Source of the DNA: an uncultured Lachnospiraceae bacterium
GTDB taxonomy: Bacteria; Bacillota; Clostridia; Lachnospirales; Lachnospiraceae
Direction: 5' to 3'
Assembly: GCA_947174495.1 (NCBI GenBank)
Contig: CAMWJC010000011.1
Coordinates: 1-57,586, forward strand
Length of the DNA stretch: 57,586 nucleotides
The notes under the pieces: model-generated
The model's input: the letters and a program-made list of their open reading frames with translations, nothing else
What the model was told of the DNA's origin: nothing
Database searches by the model: none
In this document: positions 26,634-38,001 of the stretch, one piece after another
Numbering within the stretch: position 1 is the first letter of the stretch
Layout: each line of letters opens with the position of its first letter
Translations under genes and position numbers: made by a program

Positions 26634-29489
26634 CTACCCGGCAATAAACATTCTATCCCTCTCATTATAATAAATATAACATTCAAGTGACCATTCCCCC
26701 TCCGAAATCTCCCATTGGGAAAGCTCATGCTCATAGCTTCCGTCCTCCTGCTGCTGACAGCTACTGTAAGCAAGTATCATTGTCCCGCTTCCGGTTGCAT
26801 CCTGACCGATCAGGAAAAATTCCGGTAGTTCCACACCAGTCAGAGTTATATAACTTTCCAGAATCTCCTCTGAAGTGTAATACGGGACAGGAAGCTCCTG
26901 ATATTCACTCAGATATTTTTCCGCCGCCTCCAAAAGCACTTCCCCTGGCAGCCTCTCTGTGTCATAAAGCTGATCATGGATCTGATAATCATACCAGCCT
27001 GTGTCGGTTCCTGGTCTGCCTGTCCTTCCATCAAATTCCGGGAGGACGCTCCCTGTTCTTTCTTGATATTCAGCGTATTTATCGGCAAAATTCTTTTCCA
27101 CTGGGGAAAGAGTTTCCCCGCCTTGGGCGAACAAAAGCGGTCTGCTTTCTTCTTCTCCATCCATTGCTATTACATACCATCTATAAGAACCGTCCTCTAC
27201 ATTGGTTATATAAAAATCGCATCCGCAAAAAGCAAATCCCGAAATACCAAGCTCCCACGTTTCCTTCATCTCTCCGTTTTCATACTGATAGATATTGGTA
27301 GATTCCCAGTACCAGTTGCTGCCGCCGCTAACCTTTACTACAAGCCTTCCATCCGTGATCAATATTCCTCTATAAGGATCACCACGGGCACCGCCGGAAT
27401 CAGATCCCAAAGTATCAACCGGAGACAACGTCCGAAGGTTTCCATCTGCCTGTCCAAGAAATGGATAAATCTTTCGTCCATCGTCATCCCATGTATTCTC
27501 CGCTTCCCCAAGTCCTGTAATTGCCAGATCCACAATACCATCGCCATTCAGGTCGCCCTTTACCATATCCTCTGCTGTAAGCTCTTCGGCCGGATAAAAT
27601 CGATCCAGTATCTCCTGTGCCTCCTGCTGCATCTCTTCGTTTTCCCAAAATCCATTTCCAGTCACAAGCCTTGGCAGGAACACCAGATTGCCAATATGAC
27701 TCTGCCCGGGATTTTCCCCTATACTAAGAGTCCAAAGCTGCGTAAGTTCCAAAGCAGGGGAAAAATCCTTTATTTGATTATGATAAAGTCTCAAATACCG
27801 CAGCATTGGCAATTTCCTGATTGCATGGATATCCCGTATTTCATTGTAATCCAAATCCAGGCTGTCCAGCTTCGTCATCCCCTCCAGCGGACTGATATCA
27901 CTGATTTGGTTATAAGAAGCATCCAGACTTGTAATCTCCGTCATACTCCTTAAAGGCGATAAATCTGCAACCTGGTTAGAATGAAAATCTACCTCTCTTA
28001 ATTCAGGCAGGGAGGTCAGAAATGATATGTCCTTTATTTCACTATATGCAAGCGTCAGGCTTTCAACCTTTTTACAGTTCTTCAATGGATCAAAATCACC
28101 AATCACATTCCCGAAAAATGTAATTTCCCGAAGCTCTCTCTGATACTCTATCCCCGAAATATCCTCCAGCCCACAATCCCAGACAGACAAAATTTTCAAC
28201 TGGGGGAAGTACTCCAAAAAAGACAAATCTTCCAATCCCATATCGCTAATAGCCAATTCCTCCAGTTCCGGAATCATTTCTTTCGTCAGGTCAAAATTAA
28301 TTTGGTTCTGATTAGCCTTATATAGCCGGAGCTTTTTCAAATGGGGAATCTTTTCCAAATCTGAAAATGTCTCAAGCCGGTCATTTTCTCCTACTGAAAC
28401 GGAAAGATACTCCATCTTCCCTATTTCCTCCCATGCAGGCACCTCCCTTTGGGTATAAAATGATCCATAAGCAGCCTCCCTCATGGCAGTACTGTTCCAT
28501 CCAACACCCCATGCGGGCATATGGCCATCCCACAGCTTCCAGAGCATGATTTCATACAGTCCGCTTTCCGGCTCCTTCCATTCGTTCTGTTCTTTACCTT
28601 CTTCCTCTGTAACAGAAAGTTTTTTGATTTGCGCCTTCACCTCATAAATATCAAAAGGACTGTCTTCATCCTGATTACCGTCCTCTGATCCGCCCCTGGT
28701 TTCAACCTGATACAGCATCTCTTCATTCTGCTTGAAAAATCCCTGTTTTTCTTCTGCTGTCTGATAAAGGATAAACTTCCCTAAAGTTTCTCTCTCCCTC
28801 TGCACCGCATCTGTCATATGCCAGCTGAAGCGTTCATAATCCTCTGTGCCCTCCTTATTGAGAATCTCCCCGCATCGCTGCCACAAAGCTTCAAATTCGT
28901 CCCACTCGCTTCCATCAACGAGCCGCTCTTCCGTTCCTTGCTCCTCGTGTGTAAAAAAGATATTTATTACAACCATCTCCGTTTCATCTGAAAGCTGCAA
29001 AGATACCCTGTCTTCCAAAACCTCTGCTTCCAGTTCCAAACTCTTCCAATCTTCCCCCTTGGCTAAAACCGCCTCCCAGATCAGCATTGAAATTTCTTCC
29101 TGTTCTAATGCTTCCCTCACAATTCTCTGTTCTTCCTCCTGCTGCAAAATCTGCACCAGTGTATTTGAAAACGGTTCTGTCAATTCAAGATCAAAGTCAG
29201 AGAGCAGATTCTTCTCCTCTATGTTCTCCGACCATCGAATAATCTCTTCCTTAGCAGCCAAAAGATTATAAATATCTTTATTATTTTGCTTCGGGTCACT
29301 ATAATCAATTAAAGCCTCTTCTTCATCGCTGGTGGTGCCCCAAACAACAATACCGGTCAATATCAACGCCAAAACTGCCACACTGAACACTCTTTTCATT
29401 AGCACTACAAAAAAGACAGAAAAGCGCCCTCCCGAGCATCTTTCCTGTCTCTCTTCTTTTCTATTTCTGCGCGCAATCTGATCAAACAT
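26634..29489 (-). CDS. LRR/FG-GAP-like membrane protein lacking the beta-helix region (paralogue F)
   Basis: The product has about 951 residues, starting at MFDQIARRNRK, which aligns with the starts of C and E. An upstream ATG at 29549 lies inside the promoter repeats and is rejected. After the anchor (about 33-51) the chain jumps straight to a KDIYNLL segment that is residue 231 onward in E, so about 160 residues with the DGYYEI module and all GLUG-like repeats are gone. The frame is kept. The middle domain, leucine-rich repeats, GDLNGDGIVDLAI and the long-type C-terminal module remain. It forms a single-gene unit behind its own repeat promoter. Whether it is a specialised form or an eroded copy is open; the intact rest favours function. 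Confidence 0.82.
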   Translation of the reverse strand: MFDQIARRNRKEERQERCSGGRFSVFFVVLMKRVFSVAVLALILTGIVVWGTTSDEEEALIDYSDPKQNNKDIYNLLAAKEEIIRWSENIEEKNLLSDFDLELTEPFSNTLVQILQQEEEQRIVREALEQEEISMLIWEAVLAKGEDWKSLELEAEVLEDRVSLQLSDETEMVVINIFFTHEEQGTEERLVDGSEWDEFEALWQRCGEILNKEGTEDYERFSWHMTDAVQRERETLGKFILYQTAEEKQGFFKQNEEMLYQVETRGGSEDGNQDEDSPFDIYEVKAQIKKLSVTEEEGKEQNEWKEPESGLYEIMLWKLWDGHMPAWGVGWNSTAMREAAYGSFYTQREVPAWEEIGKMEYLSVSVGENDRLETFSDLEKIPHLKKLRLYKANQNQINFDLTKEMIPELEELAISDMGLEDLSFLEYFPQLKILSVWDCGLEDISGIEYQRELREITFFGNVIGDFDPLKNCKKVESLTLAYSEIKDISFLTSLPELREVDFHSNQVADLSPLRSMTEITSLDASYNQISDISPLEGMTKLDSLDLDYNEIRDIHAIRKLPMLRYLRLYHNQIKDFSPALELTQLWTLSIGENPGQSHIGNLVFLPRLVTGNGFWENEEMQQEAQEILDRFYPAEELTAEDMVKGDLNGDGIVDLAITGLGEAENTWDDDGRKIYPFLGQADGNLRTLSPVDTLGSDSGGARGDPYRGILITDGRLVVKVSGGSNWYWESTNIYQYENGEMKETWELGISGFAFCGCDFYITNVEDGSYRWYVIAMDGEEESRPLLFAQGGETLSPVEKNFADKYAEYQERTGSVLPEFDGRTGRPGTDTGWYDYQIHDQLYDTERLPGEVLLEAAEKYLSEYQELPVPYYTSEEILESYITLTGVELPEFFLIGQDATGSGTMILAYSSCQQQEDGSYEHELSQWEISEGEWSLECYIYYNERDRMFIAG
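29409..29450 (-). terminator. Attenuator-like hairpin inside the start of gene F
   Basis: The arms GACAGGAAAG and CTTTTCTGTC recur here (plus-strand 29440-29449 and 29415-29424), with six U residues after them on the minus strand (29414-29409). The loop is GC-rich and unlike those of C and E. Confidence 0.6.
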
Positions 29490-29526
29490 AACTTTCTCTT
29501 CCCTGTTCATCGTTTTTGATAATCCG

Positions 29527-29582
29527 ATTATACAAGGCAGTTGCATCATAGTTGTATCATTTTTGCATCATAATTGCATCAT
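29527..29582 (-). promoter_or_regulatory. Promoter of gene F with four 11-bp-phased repeats
   Basis: On the plus strand TTGCATCAT starts at 29541, 29563 and 29574, and TTGTATCAT at 29552, an exact 11-bp period. The minus-strand TATAAT is at 29532-29527, 8 bp from the first repeat. It lies directly after the GH51 gene. Confidence 0.75.
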
Positions 29583-29632
29583 TTTATTATTTTTTGTTTT
29601 AGAGTTGACATGTATATCTTTAGAAGCTGACA

Positions 29633-32207
<2,575 letters not shown>

Positions 32208-32338
32208 GCAGATAACCTCTATTCCAATTGTACATTTTACTGCTACAAACATAGTTTATCATGCTTTTTCCGGCTAAACAAGGGATTCGTTTCCATAAAA
32301 TATGCTCGATGTCTGTTTCGATATCAAATCCTTTATCC

Positions 32339-32383
32339 CACTTTCGGGAGCCGGTAGTCCGGCCCCCTCTTTATTCGAAAGTG
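32339..32383. repeat. Nested inverted repeat between permease and LacI genes
   Basis: Outer arms CACTTTCG (32339-32346) and CGAAAGTG (32376-32383) enclose an inner hairpin GCCGG-TAGT-CCGGC. No U-run follows on either strand, so it is not a standard terminator. It may be an RNA stability or processing element, or a protein site, within the 208-bp gap. Confidence 0.45.
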
Positions 32384-32415
32384 TTACCGCATAGAAGTTA
32401 CCATGCCGTACAAGA

Positions 32416-33264
32416 TCAATTCTTCATACCGGTCATAACAATACCCTCAACAAAGTATCGCTGTCCGATCAAATAAATAATAACACCAGGCGTAAATGCC
32501 ATACAGGTAGCACACATAATTTTTGCCCAGTCTGCTTTCAAACCGCCGCGGAACATGGAAAGTCCTATTGCAATGGTATACTTATTCGGATCATCTATAT
32601 AGATGGTCTGTTGAAGCAGATCGTTCCAGAGTGTTATGAACAGAAACATTGCCACCACGATCATAGCAGGCCGTATAGCAGGAACCAATATCTTGATTAA
32701 AATTTGCATGTAGGAAGCTCCATCTATGGTTGCAGCCTCATCCAATTCCCTGGGAATAGTAGAAATAAACTGCCTGATCAAAAAAATATTAAATGCACCG
32801 CCGCCGCAAAAATAGGGCAATATTAACGGCAGAAAAGTACCGCCAAGATGAAGTATCCGCGTCCACATGAGATACAGCGGGATAAGCGTAACCATGTTAG
32901 GCAAAAGCATGGACCCCACGCATAGCGTAAACAAAAGTTTTTTCCCTTTAAATCTCAAACGGGAAAAGGCATAACCTGCAAGCGTTGCTGTCACCGTTCC
33001 CCCCAGTACAGCGGGAATGATAATCTTAGCCGTATTTGCCAGATATAAACTAAACGGATAGGACTTTAACGTCTCAACATAGTTTGAAAAAAGCCATCTC
33101 GAAGGAAAAAACTTAGGCGGCCATGCATAAAGCTCAGCATTGGTCATCAGGCTGGAACGGAATATCCACCATATTGGCAGCATAGCCCCCGCTGCCATCA
33201 GCACAACCAATATTAAGGAGATAATGTTCATAATCTTTTCATTACGTTTTTTATTCTGTGTCAT
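32416..33264 (-). CDS. Carbohydrate ABC transporter permease, MalG/AraQ type
   Basis: The product has 282 residues and six predicted membrane spans. The EAA loop that contacts the ATPase reads ELDEAATIDGASYMQILIKI at about 185-205. It overlaps the upstream permease by 4 bp (ATGA), so translation is coupled. The C-terminus, EGIVMTGMKN, is typical of CUT1 MalG-like subunits. With its partner it should form the membrane channel for the sugar delivered by the lipoprotein encoded upstream. No ATP-binding subunit is present in the window; a shared MsmX-type ATPase encoded elsewhere is expected for this family. Confidence 0.93.
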   Translation of the reverse strand: MTQNKKRNEKIMNIISLILVVLMAAGAMLPIWWIFRSSLMTNAELYAWPPKFFPSRWLFSNYVETLKSYPFSLYLANTAKIIIPAVLGGTVTATLAGYAFSRLRFKGKKLLFTLCVGSMLLPNMVTLIPLYLMWTRILHLGGTFLPLILPYFCGGGAFNIFLIRQFISTIPRELDEAATIDGASYMQILIKILVPAIRPAMIVVAMFLFITLWNDLLQQTIYIDDPNKYTIAIGLSMFRGGLKADWAKIMCATCMAFTPGVIIYLIGQRYFVEGIVMTGMKN

Positions 33265-34181
33265 TTTTTATCTCCCTCCTCATAAAATACCCAAGTGCCG
33301 CTGGTTGCAAAGACAATACTCGTGAAAATAGCTATGATAATGAAAAAGACAAACGATATAGCGCAGGCATATCCTATCTGATTGTCCTTGAAAGCATAAC
33401 GATACATCAGGTAGGTAATAAATGTAGTAGAATTGCCTGGTCCGCCGCTTGTCAACGACAGAGCAGGTGTCACCACCTGCATATTGGTTATCAGGCTCAT
33501 GAGCAGATTGTAAAAAATGATGGGACTCATCGAAGGTACGGTGATATTGACAAACCGCTGCCATCCATTAGCCCCGTCTATCTGTGCCGCCTCATGATAA
33601 ACTGCCGGAACATTTTGAAGTCCCGCCAAAAATATAACAATAAGATTACCGGAAAGCCACACGGCAATCAAAGCAAGCGAAGGTAAAACCATAGTCGAAT
33701 CGCTTAAAAACATCACATTATTGATGCCGAAAGATTTCAGGATATAGTTAAACAATCCGAAGTTCGTCTCATAAAGCCAGGACCAGCCGATATAAACTGC
33801 CGCAGCTGGCAGTACATACGGAAGATAAAAAACTGCGCGGAAAAAGCCTCTCGCAGGTATTTTTCTGTTTAACAGCATAGCCACAATCAAAGAATAAACC
33901 ATACTTCCCAAGACGGACAGCAGGGTGAATATAATCGTAACTTTAATGGAATCCACAAAATATGCATCAACAGTAAACAGCCGGATATAGTTTTTTATTC
34001 CATTAAAATGCGGCTCGGATATGCCTTTCCAACTAAAAAAGCTGATAATAAAAACAACCAGCAGAGGAATATAGGTCAGGAAGATAAGCCCCACAATGGA
34101 AGGCGCCATACACAGATACGCTACCAACTGTTCTTTCTTCCTTCGATCAGACCTTTTTGACCTGCCAGCAGATTTTGCCAT
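33261..34181 (-). CDS. Carbohydrate ABC transporter permease, MalF/UgpA type
   Basis: The protein has 306 residues, with a basic head (AKSAGRSKRSDRRKKEQ) and six membrane spans. The EAA motif is YHEAAQIDGANGWQRFVNIT at about 197-216, and SLTSGGPGNSTTFI is the conserved MalF-type loop after it. GAGGTG precedes the ATG. It lies 96 bp after the binding-protein gene, with a hairpin in that gap, and is coupled to the next permease. Function is import of a sugar, most likely arabinofuranosides, from context. Confidence 0.93.
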   Translation of the reverse strand: MAKSAGRSKRSDRRKKEQLVAYLCMAPSIVGLIFLTYIPLLVVFIISFFSWKGISEPHFNGIKNYIRLFTVDAYFVDSIKVTIIFTLLSVLGSMVYSLIVAMLLNRKIPARGFFRAVFYLPYVLPAAAVYIGWSWLYETNFGLFNYILKSFGINNVMFLSDSTMVLPSLALIAVWLSGNLIVIFLAGLQNVPAVYHEAAQIDGANGWQRFVNITVPSMSPIIFYNLLMSLITNMQVVTPALSLTSGGPGNSTTFITYLMYRYAFKDNQIGYACAISFVFFIIIAIFTSIVFATSGTWVFYEEGDKK

Positions 34182-34210
34182 GATATCACCTCATTTCTCT
34201 AAACTTTTGA

Positions 34211-34244
34211 AAAACTCCCGGCCGGTCATAGGACACAGCCGGGA
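34211..34244 (-). terminator. Intercistronic hairpin between binding protein and permease genes
   Basis: Arms TCCCGGC (34216-34222) and GCCGGGA (34238-34244) pair on the minus strand and are followed by GTTTTTC. The U-run is short, so partial termination is likely. Such sites are usual after binding-protein genes and give more binding protein than permease. Confidence 0.6.
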
Positions 34245-34277
34245 ATATATTGACTTTTCATTTTTCTAATTCAAGAC

Positions 34278-35705
34278 TTAGAATCCTTCACGTGCCGCTA
34301 CCAGCGCATCATAATTGGACTCTATTGCTTCTCTGGCAGTTGTCTTGCCGGTCCACACATCACCCAGAATAGAACCAAGCAGTGTGTTAAAGTCGTCTGT
34401 GTTCGGCGTATAATTCCAAGAAGTGCCGACAGCATAATCATTCACATAATCTACCAGAACGCCCTTCGCCTCTTCATATTCAGGGAAATTCGGGTTCTTC
34501 AGCCACTTGTCAGTCAGCTCTCCGCCTTCATAGTAGGAACCCAGAACAGGCGCCCAGATACCTGTGGAAATAAGCGCATCCCAGTTATTCTCTTCCTTGG
34601 AATACCAGCGAATCCATTCCATAGCTTCCTCGGGATGTTTTGTCTGATTAAACACAACGTTGGGACCACCCGTCGCTATTGTAACTTTATTTTTCATGTA
34701 AGGAAGAACACCCAGGCCGTAGTTAAGACCTTCTTCGCGGGCAGATGCCAGACAGGTGCCTATATTCCATACACCGTTAGTTGTCATAGCGCACGTTCCT
34801 GCTATCAGGGAACGCTGTACACCGTCATCTGTCAGACCTGTGGAGAGAGGTGCGCAGTGATGTACCAGATAAAGGTCTGCAACAGCCTGAATTGCTTCAA
34901 TTGCAGCGTCCTCGTTAATTGTAACTTTTGAGCCATCATCATTGTAGAAGCCGGAACCGTTGGAACGGCACCAAACCTCCAACTGCCATGTCAGATTCTC
35001 TACCATACAGCCGTACTGTACAATATTGTCAGGATCAAAATCCGGATCTTTGGCATTCTTGCCGTTAGCATCCAGCGTCAAAGTCTTTGCTACATCTACG
35101 AACTCATCCCAAGTGTAAGCTTCATCCGCATTAGCAGAAGGATAAGGCAGTCCTGCCGCATCAAACATATCTTTGTTGTAAAACAGTTCAAGCGTGTTGT
35201 TAGCAACAGCATAAGCCACAGGTTTGCCGTCAGATGTAAATGTTGCAGAACCCAAAGGCTTGGGATCATCCGGACCGTACATGTCTGTCAGATCAAGTAA
35301 CAGGCCTTCGTTAGCCCATTTCAAGGTAGCAGCTTCGCTCATCAAAGCGGTATCCGGAAGGTTTCCACCGGTTGCCATAGTATTAAGCTTCTCCATATAG
35401 GTTTCCCAGGGAATAGCCATACATTCCACAACAATGTGATCCTGCTCGGCATTGAAGATATCAGCTACAGCCTGGGTGTTTTTTGCTTCTTCTTCAGCGC
35501 CCCAGAAACAGTAGGTAATATGCACTTTTCCATCATCCCCAGCAGGTGCCGCCGCATCATCGGCGGAAGTTTCATTGTTCGCAGCAGGCGCTTCTTCTAC
35601 AGGTGCCTGACTGTCAGATGCTTTGTTGTCAGCTCCGCCGCTGCCGCAGGCAACAAGTCCAAGTAGCATCCCCATTACGATCATCAACGATAGTGCCTTT
35701 TTCAT
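34278..35705 (-). CDS. Extracellular sugar-binding lipoprotein, ABC transporter (family 1)
   Basis: The product has 475 residues. A lipoprotein signal peptide ends LGLVACGSGG with the lipidated Cys20, followed by a low-complexity D/A/E/P linker to about residue 55. The body is a family 1 solute-binding protein with HITYCFWGAEEE and WIRWYSKEENNWDALISTG. It would be anchored outside the membrane and pass sugar to the two permeases. AAGGAGG is 9 bases from the ATG. It follows GH127 by 119 bp, a gap with two small hairpins near 35750-35785 that may end part of the GH127 transcript. Confidence 0.94.
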   Translation of the reverse strand: MKKALSLMIVMGMLLGLVACGSGGADNKASDSQAPVEEAPAANNETSADDAAAPAGDDGKVHITYCFWGAEEEAKNTQAVADIFNAEQDHIVVECMAIPWETYMEKLNTMATGGNLPDTALMSEAATLKWANEGLLLDLTDMYGPDDPKPLGSATFTSDGKPVAYAVANNTLELFYNKDMFDAAGLPYPSANADEAYTWDEFVDVAKTLTLDANGKNAKDPDFDPDNIVQYGCMVENLTWQLEVWCRSNGSGFYNDDGSKVTINEDAAIEAIQAVADLYLVHHCAPLSTGLTDDGVQRSLIAGTCAMTTNGVWNIGTCLASAREEGLNYGLGVLPYMKNKVTIATGGPNVVFNQTKHPEEAMEWIRWYSKEENNWDALISTGIWAPVLGSYYEGGELTDKWLKNPNFPEYEEAKGVLVDYVNDYAVGTSWNYTPNTDDFNTLLGSILGDVWTGKTTAREAIESNYDALVAAREGF

Positions 35706-35824
35706 TTTTAATTTCCTCCTTATAAAAGATTAATTTATAGGCATTTGTTACATGCCGAAACCCATTGATTTTACTGGGTTTTCTTACAACTTTATGATAA
35801 ATCTGCCAGCAATTTCACTGCCTC

Positions 35825-37765
35825 CTACGGAATTTTGACTTTCTGCCATACCAGCATTTCGCCTTCTCCCCTGTTATTCCACATACAGTACGGAATTGCT
35901 TTACATATTACCTTTTCTGTTTCATAAGCCAATCTGCCGTACAGACTGCCGTCCGTAACGACATTTTTTACCCGAAGCCCCTGATAGGTGAGCGTCGGCA
36001 CTTCACCAATCAGATTTTCCATCGGCGGCATTTCCTTCACTGCTGCATCCGCGTCCACATAAATCTGGGAAAGCAGCCTGCCGTTGTCTATTTCCTCCAG
36101 ACAGTATACTATCGGTCCTCTGATAAGCGCTGTCTTGCCGTTGTCTTCTTTCACCTCGGGGTTCGCACATATCCAGTGAGGAGAAATCACAAAGTGGAGA
36201 GTAAACTCGGTTGCACCTGCAGGAAGTTCTAAAATAAGGTAGCCGCTTGCGTCCTTTCCACAGTTTTTCAAAAATGCATTACTTACTTCCCAGCCTTCGG
36301 CATATTTCGGAATCCGTATCTTTAATTTTCCGCCGTTTTCCGCTACTGCTTTGATTTGCACCCTGCCGTTTTGCAGCAACTCTGACTCCATTTCTACCCT
36401 GATACTTCCCTGCTGTAACTGCGCTTCCATATCAGAAGATATGAACTGGTTAATATATATGCTATCTTTTCCTTTTGCGTAAATATATTGCCCCAGCGAT
36501 GCAAGTGTTCTGCCCACATTAGGAGGACAACAGGCCACACTGTACCATTTCTGCCGCTCACATTTCACATGATCCATATAAGTATGTTCCGTACAGAACT
36601 GCGGTACTACCTCAAGCGGATTTACGTAAAAATATCTGTCGCCCCTGATATTAATCCCTGCGAGAACCGTATTGTATAGTGCCTGTTCCACTACATCATA
36701 AAAAGCTGCGTCCCCTGTCGCCAAAGCCAATCTCTGTCCCACCATCATCAGTCCCACTGATGCGCATGTCTCTGAATAATTTGTAGCATTTGGTAGATCA
36801 AAATCTGTTGTGAAACGCTCCCTAAACCCGCTGCTGCCAATACCACCCGTAATATACATACGTCTCTTTGTGGCACTCTCCCATATCCGTATGCAGGCCG
36901 CCAAAAGCTCCTCATCTTGGCACTCTTTTGCAATATCTGCCATAGCTGCGCACATATACATGACACGAACCGCATGACCGACTGCTTCTGTTTGTTCTTT
37001 CACAGGCATATCTGCCTGATAATATGCCAGATCACAGTTCTTCAATTCAGGGAAAAATTCAGGTCCTTTCCGTCCTGCTATCTCTTGCGCTAAATAGTTT
37101 GGCTCTTTTCCTCTCTCTTCAATAAAATATTTTGCTGTCTCAAAATATTCTTTCTTCCCGGTCACCCGGTACAGTTTCACAAGTGCAAGCTCAATCTCCT
37201 GATGACCCGGACACCCCCGCATCTGATCTTCGCCTGTTCCAAATCGTCTGCAGATCAAATCCGCATTTTTTTCTGCAATCCGCAAAATTTTCTCTTTCCC
37301 AGTGGCCCCATAATAGGCAACAGCAGCCTCGATCATGTGTCCGGCAGTATACAATTCATGCCCTTCCGCCAGATTTTTCCACTTTCTGTCCGGCGCATTC
37401 ACCGTAAAATATGTATTTAAATACCCGTCCTTTTCCTGGGCCCTGCCAATCAGCTCAATCACTTCGTCAGCAAGTTTTTCGTATTCTTTTCCCTGACCGC
37501 CTGCAATCGCATAAGCTACCATCTCCAGCCACTTATACAAATCCGTATCCTGAAAAACAACACCCCGCCGTTCATCTTCTATCTCTCCGGCTGCAATACG
37601 GAAATTTCTGATACAATAGGTAGGTTCCGCATTTTCCAGCGTATCATTCAATATCTTCCATTGATGAGGTATCATCACTTCACTGACTTTTTCTACATAT
37701 TTCCCAAAAAGCTTATCTGTTATATGAATATGCCCCAAATCCGGAGATTCCAAATTTCTTTCCAT
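35825..37765 (-). CDS. Beta-L-arabinofuranosidase, GH127
   Basis: The product has 646 residues. The ATG at 37765 is chosen because GAGG is 6 bases before it; an ATG at 37789 lacks a site. All four zinc/catalytic residues of the GH127 prototype HypBA1 are present: Glu332 and Cys334 in NYSETCAS, and Cys412-Cys413 in VACCPPNVG, one of which is the unusual cysteine nucleophile. The alpha/alpha barrel signatures DGYLNTYFTV and ELYTAGHMIEA are clear. No signal peptide, so it is cytoplasmic. It cleaves beta-L-arabinofuranosyl ends, as in plant hydroxyproline-rich glycoproteins and pectic side chains. It leads the operon from a promoter with paired LacI-type operators. Confidence 0.94.
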   Translation of the reverse strand: MERNLESPDLGHIHITDKLFGKYVEKVSEVMIPHQWKILNDTLENAEPTYCIRNFRIAAGEIEDERRGVVFQDTDLYKWLEMVAYAIAGGQGKEYEKLADEVIELIGRAQEKDGYLNTYFTVNAPDRKWKNLAEGHELYTAGHMIEAAVAYYGATGKEKILRIAEKNADLICRRFGTGEDQMRGCPGHQEIELALVKLYRVTGKKEYFETAKYFIEERGKEPNYLAQEIAGRKGPEFFPELKNCDLAYYQADMPVKEQTEAVGHAVRVMYMCAAMADIAKECQDEELLAACIRIWESATKRRMYITGGIGSSGFRERFTTDFDLPNATNYSETCASVGLMMVGQRLALATGDAAFYDVVEQALYNTVLAGINIRGDRYFYVNPLEVVPQFCTEHTYMDHVKCERQKWYSVACCPPNVGRTLASLGQYIYAKGKDSIYINQFISSDMEAQLQQGSIRVEMESELLQNGRVQIKAVAENGGKLKIRIPKYAEGWEVSNAFLKNCGKDASGYLILELPAGATEFTLHFVISPHWICANPEVKEDNGKTALIRGPIVYCLEEIDNGRLLSQIYVDADAAVKEMPPMENLIGEVPTLTYQGLRVKNVVTDGSLYGRLAYETEKVICKAIPYCMWNNRGEGEMLVWQKVKIP

Positions 37766-37857
37766 TTCCGTCCTCACTTCCGCATACACTACACTTGCTG
37801 CTCATACTTCCTGCTTTGTCTGTTTCTTTATGTTCTTTGTATTTATTAATCCTTTAG

Positions 37858-37869
37858 TTAAACGTTTTA
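37858..37869. promoter_or_regulatory. LacI-type operator O1
   Basis: The near-palindrome TTAAACGTTTTA has the central CG usual for LacI-family operators. It lies just downstream of the expected transcription start of GH127, where a bound repressor would block elongation. The same 12 bases recur at 38002. Confidence 0.65.
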
Positions 37870-37884
37870 TCTCTTTGTAAAACA

Positions 37885-37914
37885 ATAATACTACTTCATT
37901 TGTATTCTCGTAAA
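37885..37914 (-). promoter_or_regulatory. Promoter of the arabinofuranoside operon
   Basis: On the minus strand TTTACG (37914-37909) and TATTAT (37890-37885) are separated by 18 bp. It is the best -35/-10 pair in the 477-bp gap upstream of GH127 and sits between operators O1 and O2. Confidence 0.55.
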
Positions 37915-38001
37915 CCATTTTTTATATCTTTTGTACTTTATGACAAATTTTCTATTTATTTTTGTATATATTTACTAATCATATCTTCTCTTTAACGTCT
38001 A

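Noticed and set aside
26976..27953. A 325-codon plus-strand reading frame, and other long plus-strand frames inside the paralogue cluster
   Set aside because: They lie antisense to genes whose protein sequence is conserved among six paralogues, lack Shine-Dalgarno sites and show no recognisable domains.
29490..29549. An N-terminal extension of gene F starting at 29549
   Set aside because: It would begin inside the promoter repeats, upstream of the -10 box, and C and E have no such extension.
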